Source: Leptospira idonii
GTDB taxonomy: Bacteria; Spirochaetota; Leptospiria; Leptospirales; Leptospiraceae
Direction: 5' to 3'
NCBI RefSeq assembly: GCF_004770995.1
Contig: NZ_RQHW01000028.1
Coordinates: 62,001 to 126,000 of the forward strand
DNA: 64,000 nucleotides
Under the pieces are notes generated by a model. The model made no database searches. It had not been told where the DNA came from and saw only the letters and a list, made by a program, of their open reading frames with translations. The translations under genes were made by a program, and so were the position numbers. Shown piece after piece: positions 7,901-16,315 of this stretch. Positions within the stretch are counted from its first letter, which is position 1, and every line of letters starts with the position of its first letter.

Positions 7901-9304
7901 ATGTCCATCAATCGATTCGATATCATTGCCATCGGCGGCGGTCCAGCCGCACAAAAATGTGCCATCCAGGCAACAAAAATGGGGAAAAAAGTAGCCCTCA
8001 TCGAAAAAGACCCTTATTTGGGAGGAGGGTGTGTCCACTACGGAACCATACCTTCCAAAGCTCTGCAAGAGACGAGCAGGTTCTATCGAAATCTGAATCT
8101 TTCCACTGTGCATGGACTTCAAACCCCTCATATTGACCAGCTCACCTTATCCGAGTTAATGCATAGAGCTTCTACAGTCATCGAAAAAGAAGAAGATGTA
8201 ACTAGAGAACAGATGATCCAAAACCGGGTGACGACTCTTACTGGCTGGGGAAAAATTTTAGACCCTCATAAAGTAGAGGTTACTGACTCCGGTGGGAGAA
8301 AAAAAATCTACGAAACAGACTACATTTTGGTCGCAACAGGAAGTTCCCCTAGACGACCGGCTAACGAGAATATTCCCTTCGAAGATGGATTGATCTACGA
8401 CAGTGACGGTCTTTTTTCCATTAAAAATATGCCATCTTCCATTGCAGTGATCGGAGCGGGGATCATCGGTTCCGAATATGCGACTATCTTTTCTCATATA
8501 GGAATCAAAGTTCATCTTTTCGATTCCGCAGACCGCATTTTGGGATTTTTGGACAGAGAGATTTCGGAAGCTATGACCGGTTATATGAAACATGCCGGAA
8601 TTCTAATCTATACGGGAAGATCCATCCAAAACTACAATAAGCTTCCTGACGGGAAAGGAATCGAACTCACAACCAACAAAGGGGAACAGATCACAGTGAA
8701 TCAGGTTCTAATTTCCAGAGGAAGAGTGGGGAATGTGGACAATCTAGGATTAGAAACGGTGGGAATCTCTGTCAATGACCGCAAACAAATCGTGGTGAAT
8801 GAAAATTACCAAACGAATGTTCCCAATATCTATGCTTGCGGAGACGTCATCGGATTTCCTTCCTTAGCCTCTGTGTCCATGTACCAAGGAACTTATGTAG
8901 CCAAACATATATTTGGTGGAGCTCCTCATCCTGTGGACTCCGATGATTTCCCTATCGGAATTTACACACTGCCTGAAATCGCAACCATCGGTCCTTCCGA
9001 AGAAGTACTGAAAGAAAGAGGAATCGATTACGGTGTGGGGATTGCCAAATTCGATACAATCACTCGGGCGCAAATCAGCGGAGATTCCGACGGAATGGTG
9101 AAAATTCTATACGATAAACCTACCAGAAGAGTGCTAGGAGTGCATATTATTTCCGACAAAGCCACGGAACTCATTGCTCTAGGGCAGTGCATCGTCAACC
9201 TAAAAGGTCCGATTGAGTATTTTACCGAACATATTTTCAATTATCCGACGATGATCGGAGCGTACAAAAATGCGGCATTTGATGCACTTCATAAAGAAAA
9301 ATAG
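7901..9304 (+). CDS. sthA: Soluble pyridine nucleotide transhydrogenase
   Basis: A 467-residue flavoprotein of the pyridine nucleotide-disulphide reductase family. It has an N-terminal FAD-binding GGGPAAQ (11-17), a central NAD(P) site GAGIIGSEYATIF and the C-terminal dimerisation domain ending in the conserved FNYPTMIGAYKNAA stretch. The redox-disulphide motif is altered to GGGCVHYGTIPSKAL, with Cys44 but Thr where the second cysteine would be. Loss of the second cysteine is the mark of SthA rather than lipoamide dehydrogenase. The enzyme interconverts NADPH + NAD and NADP + NADH in the cytoplasm. The gene stands alone, 129 bases after cueR, with an AT-rich upstream region. Confidence 0.92.
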   Translation: MSINRFDIIAIGGGPAAQKCAIQATKMGKKVALIEKDPYLGGGCVHYGTIPSKALQETSRFYRNLNLSTVHGLQTPHIDQLTLSELMHRASTVIEKEEDVTREQMIQNRVTTLTGWGKILDPHKVEVTDSGGRKKIYETDYILVATGSSPRRPANENIPFEDGLIYDSDGLFSIKNMPSSIAVIGAGIIGSEYATIFSHIGIKVHLFDSADRILGFLDREISEAMTGYMKHAGILIYTGRSIQNYNKLPDGKGIELTTNKGEQITVNQVLISRGRVGNVDNLGLETVGISVNDRKQIVVNENYQTNVPNIYACGDVIGFPSLASVSMYQGTYVAKHIFGGAPHPVDSDDFPIGIYTLPEIATIGPSEEVLKERGIDYGVGIAKFDTITRAQISGDSDGMVKILYDKPTRRVLGVHIISDKATELIALGQCIVNLKGPIEYFTEHIFNYPTMIGAYKNAAFDALHKEK

Positions 9305-9368
9305 CATTTTTGTGAGAAAAGCTCTCTTCTAATTTGTCATCATTCATAGAGAAGAAAATAGATTTTAC

Positions 9369-9923
9369 TTGTCAGAGCATCGATTCCTGAAACACACTTA
9401 CCTTGTGTCAGAGAATCAAATCTCTATGAGCCAAATTTATGAAAAAAGTCATAAAAGGATTTATGACTTTCTCTATAAATACACCCAGAACGCGGATACG
9501 GCAATGGATTTGATGCAAGATAGTTTTCTTAGCTTTCACAAACATTATAGCAACTCCGGACTTTCGGAAGAAAAGTCAGTGATGGTTCTGTACACAATTG
9601 CACGCAATCTTTCTATCAACTATGCTAAAAAGTTTTCTACAACCAAGGAGATTTATTCGGAAGATATAGATCTACACAGCCACAATCCTAAATTGGAAAA
9701 ACAGGCGGAATACCAAGATTTGGAAGACCGTCTTTACGGTTTTTTAGGAGAATTGAAAGAAGACGAACGATCTGCACTCCTTTTGAAGAATGTGGAAGGG
9801 TTCCAACTTTCTCAAATTGCGGAAATTTTGGATATTTCCGTCTCGACTGCTTCGCGTTTGGTGATACGCGGAACGGAGAAAATCCTTTCGATCGCCCAAA
9901 GAGAGAACTTGATTCCGGACTAA
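9369..9923 (+). CDS. ECF-family RNA polymerase sigma factor
   Basis: A sigma-70-family factor of the extracytoplasmic-function group, with region 2 (RIYDFLYKYTQNADTAMDLMQDSFLSF split over the helix, including the -10-binding segment) and region 4 HTH (LLKNVEGFQLSQIAEILDISVSTASRLV). The listed start is a TTG; an ATG at 9426 (MSQIYEKSHKR) would give a more usual 165-residue protein and is at least as likely. The FecR-domain gene starts 3 bases after the stop, so the two are coupled. The FecR-type partner probably controls it, in place of a classical zinc anti-sigma factor. The promoters it recognises are unknown. Confidence 0.88.
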   Translation: MSEHRFLKHTYLVSENQISMSQIYEKSHKRIYDFLYKYTQNADTAMDLMQDSFLSFHKHYSNSGLSEEKSVMVLYTIARNLSINYAKKFSTTKEIYSEDIDLHSHNPKLEKQAEYQDLEDRLYGFLGELKEDERSALLLKNVEGFQLSQIAEILDISVSTASRLVIRGTEKILSIAQRENLIPD

Positions 9924-9926
9924 CAC

Positions 9927-10985
9927 ATGAACGAAAATTTTGATTCAGAAAAACTCCGGTCTTTAGAAGAAAGGTTGGCCAAACCGGCAAAAGCCACTCT
10001 TCAACAGTCGTTTCCTTCTTGGGAAGAAATTTCCAAAAAACAAATGAAGTATGAGGATGTACCTCCTCCTTCTGCAAAGCCAAAAGTCATTTCTTTTCCT
10101 TATCGCATTCCTGTAGCAGTGGGGGCGGCAGTTTTAGCGGCGGCGTCTCTGTTTTTCGTATTTCTTCCTGCCCAAAAAGAGATGCCTTCCGGGGAAGAAG
10201 TGGCGGGGAAAAAAGGAAATCTTCCCGCACCTATTTACGATATTTTAAAAGGAACCGTACTTGCCGTCCAGGGAAACAACTTCGTTCTTCCAGTAGGTGG
10301 GACGGACAAAAAACCTCTGCAAAAAGGCCAATCCATCGCAGAAGGGGATCAAATCCTGACTGCATCCAACGGAAGCGTTGATATTGATTTTGAAAACAAA
10401 ACATGGATTCGAATCGCAGGCGGTTCCGAAATCGAGATAGGAGAAATTAAAAAATCAAATTCCTCCTCCCGACAAATCCTGAAAGTCGCCAAAGGCAAGT
10501 TACTTGCTATGATAGGCAAATTAAAAAAAGATTCCCTCTTCCAAATCGCTTCCGGCGATGTTGAAACAACAGTTAGAGGGACCACTTTCAGCGTAAGTTA
10601 TGACGGATCCCAAAGTATCGTTGCGGTGAAAGAAGGGGAAGTTGAAGTCAAAAGAATGGAAACTGCGGCAGAAACATCCATAATAAATGCAGATCATCAA
10701 TTGACAGTTCCTCAAACGAAAATAGAGGGAAATCCCCAAATTCTTCCTTTGGAGAAAAAGACATTTAAAGAATTAGAATCAATGCAAATACAAATCACTC
10801 GCAATTTGGAGAACCTTCTTTATCAAGAATTTTCCCGATTGGAGCTGGTTCGATTAGAGAATGGAAAGGAATTAAGAGGAGTCATCTTAGGACAAACCGA
10901 TTCTCATATTCAATTACAAACGGCGGAAGAGGGAATCATCGAAATTCCTATCTCTGAAGTATTAGAAACAGAAAAAATTAGATAA
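9927..10985 (+). CDS. FecR-domain membrane protein, probable partner of the ECF sigma factor
   Basis: A 352-residue protein with a cytoplasmic N-terminal ~55 residues, one membrane helix (about 58-76, IPVAVGAAVLAAASLFFVFLP) and a FecR domain outside (LKGTVLAVQGNNFVLPVGG, GQSIAEGDQILT, DVETTVRGTTFSV, VKEGEVEV). The C-terminal ~70 residues are charged and helical, ending in a small beta region (LRGVILGQTDSHIQLQ). FecR-domain proteins often relay surface signals to a linked ECF sigma factor. The 3-base gap to the sigma gene supports that pairing here. No TonB-dependent receptor is adjacent, so the signal is unclear. Confidence 0.85.
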   Translation: MNENFDSEKLRSLEERLAKPAKATLQQSFPSWEEISKKQMKYEDVPPPSAKPKVISFPYRIPVAVGAAVLAAASLFFVFLPAQKEMPSGEEVAGKKGNLPAPIYDILKGTVLAVQGNNFVLPVGGTDKKPLQKGQSIAEGDQILTASNGSVDIDFENKTWIRIAGGSEIEIGEIKKSNSSSRQILKVAKGKLLAMIGKLKKDSLFQIASGDVETTVRGTTFSVSYDGSQSIVAVKEGEVEVKRMETAAETSIINADHQLTVPQTKIEGNPQILPLEKKTFKELESMQIQITRNLENLLYQEFSRLELVRLENGKELRGVILGQTDSHIQLQTAEEGIIEIPISEVLETEKIR

Positions 10986-11062
10986 AAATAAGAAGTTTTT
11001 TGACATTTCTGTCTTGTATGACAGTCTTTCCTGAAGAGAAATTCCAGGAGAACGCTCCATAC

Positions 11063-11623
11063 ATGTCGAACGACTATAAAAAAGCATTTCGGTTTCGATA
11101 CATTATCGATAAAGAGTTCCAATTTAAATTTTTACTGCATTATTCACTTCTTTTCATCTCCGGCGTGGTGGTGACTCTGGGATTTCTGTATTGGCTCAAT
11201 AAATCGAAGTTTGACGGAGGTGCCGTTTTCCGTCTGCGCCAAGATGCACAAACAGTCTATTGGAAAGTAGAAAACGACGAAGCCACTACGGAAGAAGAAA
11301 AATTCAAATTTGTTCCTAGAGAAATTTATCTGCCGAATTACGATCATCAGTTGAATATGTATACGATTCAATTCGATGCGGTCGTTACTTTATCCGTCCT
11401 TTATTTAGCTCTCATCACTATCTTTTCCATCTTTAAATCCCATAAAATGGCGGGACCTATATACAGCATCAAACGTTCTCTTCAAAGGCTTGCTTCCGGA
11501 GATCCGATCGAAAAAATCCGCATCCGCAAAGACGATGAATTTCAGGAATTGGTGGAAGTTCTCAATGAAGTGATTCAAAAAAGAATGGCTTTGGTGGGAA
11601 AAGAAGCGAACGACAAAAAATAA
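11063..11623 (+). CDS. HAMP-domain membrane protein
   Basis: A 186-residue protein from ATG 11063 (MSNDYKKAFRFR), chosen because an AGGAG lies 12 bases upstream. The frame could also be read from a TTG at 11000 or an ATG at 11018. TM1 (LLHYSLLFISGVVVTLGFLYW) is followed by a ~60-residue extracytoplasmic stretch, TM2 (VVTLSVLYLALITIFSIF) and a single HAMP linker (MAGPIYSIKRSLQRLASGDP, then a second amphipathic helix ending EVIQKRM). There is no output domain, so it may act with a separate partner. It lies 78 bases after the FecR gene and may belong to the same operon. Small HAMP-only proteins are known in Leptospira, but the role is unknown. Confidence 0.75.
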   Translation: MSNDYKKAFRFRYIIDKEFQFKFLLHYSLLFISGVVVTLGFLYWLNKSKFDGGAVFRLRQDAQTVYWKVENDEATTEEEKFKFVPREIYLPNYDHQLNMYTIQFDAVVTLSVLYLALITIFSIFKSHKMAGPIYSIKRSLQRLASGDPIEKIRIRKDDEFQELVEVLNEVIQKRMALVGKEANDKK

Positions 11624-11650
11624 CTTTTTTTAAAAACCCTCCTTTTTAAA

Positions 11651-11677
11651 GCCTTGCACATCTTCTTCGTGCAAGGC
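11651..11677. other. Strong hairpin between the HAMP and PIG-L genes
   Basis: Perfect 9-bp arms (GCCTTGCAC / GTGCAAGGC) with a 9-base loop lie 27 bases after the HAMP stop and 27 bases before the PIG-L start. There is no T-tract on the plus side, so it is a weak terminator, a processing site, or a 5'-leader structure. Confidence 0.45.
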
Positions 11678-11704
11678 ATCATTATCTCTGAAAATTCTAA
11701 ATTT

Positions 11705-12550
11705 ATGAAACTCTTAAAAAGATTTTTGATCGTCTTTTCTATTCTTCTTATCGGCGGACTTGCAGTCGGTTTTTTCTGGCTTCGTTCTCTGTTTCAAGAA
11801 CAGAGCGCATCGGAAGTGTTCTCTTTGAACGAATCTCTATCTTCTCGAAGAATTTTAGGAGTATTTGCTCATCCGGACGACGAACAATTGGTAAACAGTG
11901 TTTTCGTACGGGCCAAAAAATCCGATCCGAACACATTCACTGCCTTAGTGACCGCAACGAAAGGAGAAGCGGGAGAGCAGGTTCCGGTAGTCGCCAGACA
12001 AAAGGAATTAGGAATCATCCGCAAAGCGGAAGCGCTTAAAAATGGTTTTGCGATGGGAATCGATGAGCAGGAAGTTTGGGACTATCCGGACAGCGGTGTT
12101 CCGGAAGTTCCTATCCAAGAACTGAAAGAAAAAGTGAAGGCTTCCTTCGAAGCCTATCGTCCGGAAATTCTAGTTACTTTCTGGCCGGAAAGCGGTGCTA
12201 CAGGGCACAAAGACCACAGAAGAATGGGACTTGTTGCCACTGAAGTCGCAAAAGAATGGAAATTTAATTCCAAAAACAGAAGTTATCCGGGGCCCAGATA
12301 CATCGCTTATGTGATTACCCCCAGAAAAGCATTTCTTACGTTAGGCGGAGAAATCGGAAAGTTCGTTGCTGAAAACCAGCCGGATCCAACTCATTCTTTA
12401 GGAAGCGAAACGGACTCCAAACTGAAAGGTTGGGAAATCCATGCATCTCAAGGAGACTATGTTCGGGAAGCGTATGGAATTCCCGCAAGAATCCTCTATA
12501 TGATATGGGACAAAGAGTTCTATTACGTTGTGGATTTGGAAAAACAATAA
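11705..12550 (+). CDS. PIG-L family deacetylase, membrane-anchored or exported
   Basis: A 281-residue protein starting at ATG 11705. The preceding bases in the frame form a hairpin, so a TTG at 11654 is unlikely. An N-terminal hydrophobic helix (about 7-26) anchors or exports it. The zinc motif AHPDDE (55-60) and the later GHKDHRR provide the ligands of the PIG-L/LmbE fold. The family hydrolyses N-acetyl groups from N-acetylglucosaminyl-linked substrates (GlcNAc-PI, mycothiol or bacillithiol precursors). The substrate here is unknown, and the export signal points to an envelope sugar. No neighbouring thiol-biosynthesis genes are present. Confidence 0.85.
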   Translation: MKLLKRFLIVFSILLIGGLAVGFFWLRSLFQEQSASEVFSLNESLSSRRILGVFAHPDDEQLVNSVFVRAKKSDPNTFTALVTATKGEAGEQVPVVARQKELGIIRKAEALKNGFAMGIDEQEVWDYPDSGVPEVPIQELKEKVKASFEAYRPEILVTFWPESGATGHKDHRRMGLVATEVAKEWKFNSKNRSYPGPRYIAYVITPRKAFLTLGGEIGKFVAENQPDPTHSLGSETDSKLKGWEIHASQGDYVREAYGIPARILYMIWDKEFYYVVDLEKQ

Positions 12551-13221
12551 ATGTTTCGTTTTGAAATAAATTTTAAAATATTTAAATAAATCCTTACTGC
12601 TTGGGCTGCATCGTACCCAAAATCTCCTTCTTCTATTACAGTTCTAAAATTATAAACCAGGCGGATCTCAATGCAATGGGCAAAAATCCCGTTTATACGG
12701 TTCAAAATTCCTGTTCGCCAAATCCGTAATCACTCCCAATCTCTATTCCTTCTGGAGTGATGGATCAATTTGCCCTTTTTATCGTAGATGATATTAGTCA
12801 AGGTGTAATTACAGAACTAGAAATTGTTTTCGAAGCTCACTTAATCAATGATTTAGGATTAACAGAACAGCAAATCCTAGATTTAATTTATTGCAAATGA
12901 TCGCATATAAAATTGCTTCTTCATAAGAGGTAGATAAAGTCCCGCCATAAGCGGACGGAACCTCAAATAGTGGAATGGAATGTAGTGTTACCTATGTGAC
13001 TTGCCATACAAAACGATAAATTCGCAATGCGACATAATGTGAATTATGGGAAGTAGCATATTGCCTCATAATAGATAGTATCTGAAATCAAAATAAAGCT
13101 TCAAAAGGAAAAGTATTCGAAACCATAGCCCCATTGCATCCTTGTAGGCACATTGCAAGATTCACAGATAAGACCTGATTTATTTGTAGTGAAATACAAA
13201 TGATTTAAGAATATTTCCTTT
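12551..13221. other. Long intergenic region without a convincing gene
   Basis: This 671-base AT-rich stretch is the longest in the window without a supported gene. It holds a 46-codon plus-strand frame (12760-12900, starting MDQFALF), whose GGAG is only 2 bases from the ATG, and an interrupted minus-strand frame (see the pseudogene entry). An inverted repeat (ATTTGTA / TACAAAT, 13182-13201) lies just before hrpB and may be regulatory. No tRNA-like fold, insertion-sequence ends or CRISPR repeats are apparent. The look is that of decayed accessory DNA or a dispersed intergenic repeat. Confidence 0.5.
12845..13069 (-). pseudogene. Possible decayed reading frame or repeat remnant
   Basis: Reading the minus strand from ATG 13069, 25 codons (beginning MRQYATSHNS) run into a TAG at 12992-12994. 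The same frame then continues for 48 codons (including LFEVPSAYGGTLSTSYEEA) to a TGA at 12845. The composition looks protein-like but matches no family I can name. It could be a broken small gene or a non-coding dispersed element that happens to read open. Confidence is low. Confidence 0.2.
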
Positions 13222-15741
13222 GTGAGTTCTTTCGTAAAAGAAAACTATCCGATCCATTCGTCTCTTCCTGAAATTTTATCCTCTCTTCAAAATCATTCTC
13301 TTACCATTCTGGAAGCTCCTCCCGGGTCCGGAAAAACCACCGTGTTGCCTTTGGAAATTCTAAACACTGAATTATTGGGAGAAAAGAAAATACTCATTTT
13401 AGAACCGAGGCGGATGGCTGCAAGAAACGCTGCCTTACGTATGAGCGGTTCTCTCGGCGAAGAAGTCGGCCAAAAGGTTGGATACCGAATTCGTTTCGAA
13501 ACAAAAATCAGCAAAAATACTCGTATCGAAGTCATCACGGACGGGATTTTTTCCAAAATGTTATTAGATGATCCTGAGTTGAAAGATTACGGTTTGGTTT
13601 TGTTCGATGAATTTCACGAACGAAATTTGGATTCTGATTTTTGTTTCGCACTCTGCAGAAGAACTCAGGAATTATTTCGACAGGACTTGAAATTGATGAT
13701 CATGTCCGCAACCTTGGACGGATTTTCCCTCCCAACCCAAAATCAGGAACATTCCCAAGTAAAGTCTGAAGGAAAGATGTTTCCAGTGGACATACGTTAT
13801 CTGGGAGATTCTTCCAAAAGGCTCAGTGAAAGATTGGCGGACATTCTTCCCAAAGTGGCCGACCAAACGGAAGGCAACATCCTTGTATTTCTCTCCGGCG
13901 TGGGAGAGATTTTGGAAGCGGAAAACCTATTGTTCGGAGAAAGAAGTAAACTCTCTAAAGAAATCAAAGTTCTCAAATTGTACGGAGAAATGAATTTCGA
14001 AACGCAGAAAGAGATTTTCATTCGCTCTCCGGAAAGAAGAATCATACTCTCCACAAATATCGCAGAATCTTCGGTAACCATTCCGAATGTCAGAGTCGTG
14101 GTAGATTCAGGATTTTGTAAAAGAGCCGTGTTCGATCCAGGATCGGGACTGACTCGCTTGGAAAGAAAAAGGATCAGCCTTGCATCCGCCAAACAAAGGT
14201 CAGGAAGGGCAGGGAGAGAAGCGCCAGGAATTTCCATTCGGATGTGGTCTGAAGAGGAGGAAAAAAATTTCATCACTTCCCACCCTCCCGAAATCCTGGA
14301 AGGAGACATTTCCAAAGCGGTTCTTATGTCCAAACAATGGGGAGAAGAAATCTACGACCTTCCCTTAGTCAGCAAACCTTCTTTAGGTGCAATCAAAGAG
14401 ACGGAAAAACTTCTGACTCTCTTGGGATTACTAGATGAAAAAAATAAAATCACCGAACTGGGAAAATATGCACTGAAACTGCCATTGCATGTTCGTTTGG
14501 CGGGAATGTGCCTTCTTATGAAAGGAACAAATTCTGAATTTTCCGTCTCCGAACTTGCTACTTTGATTTCCGAAAAAGACATACTCGGATCCGGTTCAGA
14601 AAACCCCGATTTTTTATTGAGATGGGAGAAATGGAAAGAAAAAAGAAGCCTCCCCTCTTCCTTAGTTTCCAAAATGGAGCAGTCTTCCCGACAATTGGAT
14701 TTACTCCTCAAAGATATACCTTCCATTTTCGATCTATCGAACAAATTGTCCGGTTTTAAGATCGGGATTGCAGGCGTTCTTTCTCTCGCTTATCCCGATA
14801 GAATCGCCAAACAAAGAATCAGCGGATCAGGCAGATACAAATTGTTCAACGGCAAAGGAGGGTTCTTAAAAGAAGGAGTCCTAAACGATTATCCCGAATA
14901 CATTGTAATATTGGATTCGGACGGACATCCTGTAGATGCGAAGATTTACTCTTATCTTGCCGTATCGGAAAAAGAACTTCTAATGCTTCATTCCGAAAAA
15001 AGAACCAAACGAACCGTAGCTGTTTTAGAAGAAAAAGAAAAAAATCAAAAGGTTCTGCAATACTTCGAAGAGGAAACTTGGGGAGAAATTTCCATTCAAA
15101 AAAATAGAATCTCTTCCCCTTCCGATTCGGAAAAAGAAAATGCGATTTTAAATTTTTGGAAATCTTACGGAATTTCGCGTTATCTGAAAGAGAACGATTC
15201 TTTGAAACAACTGGTGCATCGAATGGAGCTTTTGATTCAAAACGGTTTTGCTCTCCCTTCTTTGGAAGAAGATGTTTTGATTGCCGGTTTGAAAGAATGG
15301 CTTCTTCCATTTTATTCCTTTAACTCAGGGAAATTGGATCTTTTCGGAATCGATTTCAAAGAAGCGCTGCTTTCCCGTCTCAACCATTCGGAAAGAGAGA
15401 TCTTAAACAAAGAAGCTCCTTCCTTACTCATTGTACCCAGTGGATCTTCCATTCCGATTTCGTACGAAGATTCGGGTCCTGTTTTGGCAGTGAAACTTCA
15501 GGAAGTTTTCGGGATGAAAGAGGTTCCTAAGATTGCAGGAAAAAACGTGGCAATCACATTACATTTATTATCTCCTGCCAAACGCCCCGTGCAGGTAACT
15601 AAGGATTTAAAGAATTTTTGGGACAGTACGTACCATGAAGTCAAAAAGGAACTGAAAGGAAGATATCCGAAACATCCTTGGCCGGACTCCCCTTGGGAAG
15701 CTGTGGCAAGTAAGGGAACCAAAAAACAACAATTAAAGTAA
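13222..15741 (+). CDS. hrpB: HrpB-type DEAH-box ATP-dependent helicase
   Basis: An 839-residue helicase starting at GTG 13222 (MSSFVKENYP). The N-terminus has Walker A APPGSGKTT (32-40), the DExH box DEFHER, SAT (IMSATLDG), the helicase C domain with STNIAESSVTIP and the arginine-finger motif QRSGRAGR, then the HA2 region and the HrpB C-terminal domain (LHLLSPAKRPVQVTKDL, and a near-terminal KGRYPKHPWPDSPWEA). Length and C-terminal motifs match HrpB rather than HrpA. The cellular role of HrpB is poorly defined; nucleic-acid remodelling is assumed. Its 3' end overlaps the convergent STAS gene by 9 bases. Confidence 0.93.
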   Translation: MSSFVKENYPIHSSLPEILSSLQNHSLTILEAPPGSGKTTVLPLEILNTELLGEKKILILEPRRMAARNAALRMSGSLGEEVGQKVGYRIRFETKISKNTRIEVITDGIFSKMLLDDPELKDYGLVLFDEFHERNLDSDFCFALCRRTQELFRQDLKLMIMSATLDGFSLPTQNQEHSQVKSEGKMFPVDIRYLGDSSKRLSERLADILPKVADQTEGNILVFLSGVGEILEAENLLFGERSKLSKEIKVLKLYGEMNFETQKEIFIRSPERRIILSTNIAESSVTIPNVRVVVDSGFCKRAVFDPGSGLTRLERKRISLASAKQRSGRAGREAPGISIRMWSEEEEKNFITSHPPEILEGDISKAVLMSKQWGEEIYDLPLVSKPSLGAIKETEKLLTLLGLLDEKNKITELGKYALKLPLHVRLAGMCLLMKGTNSEFSVSELATLISEKDILGSGSENPDFLLRWEKWKEKRSLPSSLVSKMEQSSRQLDLLLKDIPSIFDLSNKLSGFKIGIAGVLSLAYPDRIAKQRISGSGRYKLFNGKGGFLKEGVLNDYPEYIVILDSDGHPVDAKIYSYLAVSEKELLMLHSEKRTKRTVAVLEEKEKNQKVLQYFEEETWGEISIQKNRISSPSDSEKENAILNFWKSYGISRYLKENDSLKQLVHRMELLIQNGFALPSLEEDVLIAGLKEWLLPFYSFNSGKLDLFGIDFKEALLSRLNHSEREILNKEAPSLLIVPSGSSIPISYEDSGPVLAVKLQEVFGMKEVPKIAGKNVAITLHLLSPAKRPVQVTKDLKNFWDSTYHEVKKELKGRYPKHPWPDSPWEAVASKGTKKQQLK

Positions 15742-16233
15742 TCGTTCGTATGTGGAGATCCATCCCTTGTAATTGACTGCGAACTTAGCTTGGCAGCTTG
15801 GGCAAGAGTGGTCTCCTTTGCTTTGCCAACGAAGAGTCTGTCCGCATTCCGGACATCCGATCCTTTTTTCCCCTTCGATGGAAACATCTCTCATTTCATT
15901 GGCAGGATTTTCCGTGCTAAGATGAGTTTCCAAGGCCAGTTTGGCTTCCAAAATATCGGAAAAAAGAGAAAAGGTGTCTGCCATTTGGTGGCTTTCTAAA
16001 ATTTGTTTCCATTCGGGTGAAATTCCGGAAAGAGCCACTTTAGAACCTGTGGCTTTGGCACGGTTGGAGATTTTTTTGAGGTATTCTACCCCTACTTCAT
16101 CAATGGAAGCAAGCTCGGAAAAATCCAAACAGAATAAACTAGGTTCGGAACTGGTCTCTTTGATGTTTAAGTATAAATCGGAACCCATTTCCGCAGAAAG
16201 ATGACCTGAAAGACGAATCAAAAGAGACTTCAA
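15733..16233 (-). CDS. STAS-domain protein with C-terminal zinc ribbon
   Basis: A 166-residue protein starting at a TTG (16233; GAGG about 10 bases upstream). Residues 1-110 form a STAS (anti-sigma-antagonist) fold, with the usual switch-region stretch FCLDFSELASIDEVGVEYL; a serine lies just before the helix where phosphorylation occurs in this family. The C-terminus adds a four-cysteine zinc ribbon (CPECG ... CPSCQ). STAS proteins are phosphorylation switches acting on anti-sigma kinases, and the zinc ribbon may bind a partner or nucleic acid. The membrane ATPase at 21941-23071 is a possible type of partner but is not adjacent. It is convergent with hrpB and divergent from the CapD-like gene. 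Confidence 0.8.
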   Translation of the reverse strand: MKSLLIRLSGHLSAEMGSDLYLNIKETSSEPSLFCLDFSELASIDEVGVEYLKKISNRAKATGSKVALSGISPEWKQILESHQMADTFSLFSDILEAKLALETHLSTENPANEMRDVSIEGEKRIGCPECGQTLRWQSKGDHSCPSCQAKFAVNYKGWISTYERLL

Positions 16234-16315
16234 TGAGCTTTTTCCTCTTTTCTGATCTTCGGTAGAGATTCTGTATTTACAAGGAATTTTGCAGAAATTA
16301 CATTATTTCTTAGGT

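Noticed and set aside
11000..11024. TTGACA at 11000 and nearby CTGTC/GACAG dyad as a promoter or operator for the HAMP gene
   Set aside because: No -10 element lies at 16-19 bp, and the dyad arms are only 5 bases. TTGACA here also reads as an in-frame TTG start, so nothing is decided.
12700..13060. tRNA-like or CRISPR-like elements in the long intergenic gap
   Set aside because: A GGTTCAAAATTCC stretch looks like a T-arm, but no acceptor, D or anticodon arms fit around it. No regularly spaced repeats are present.
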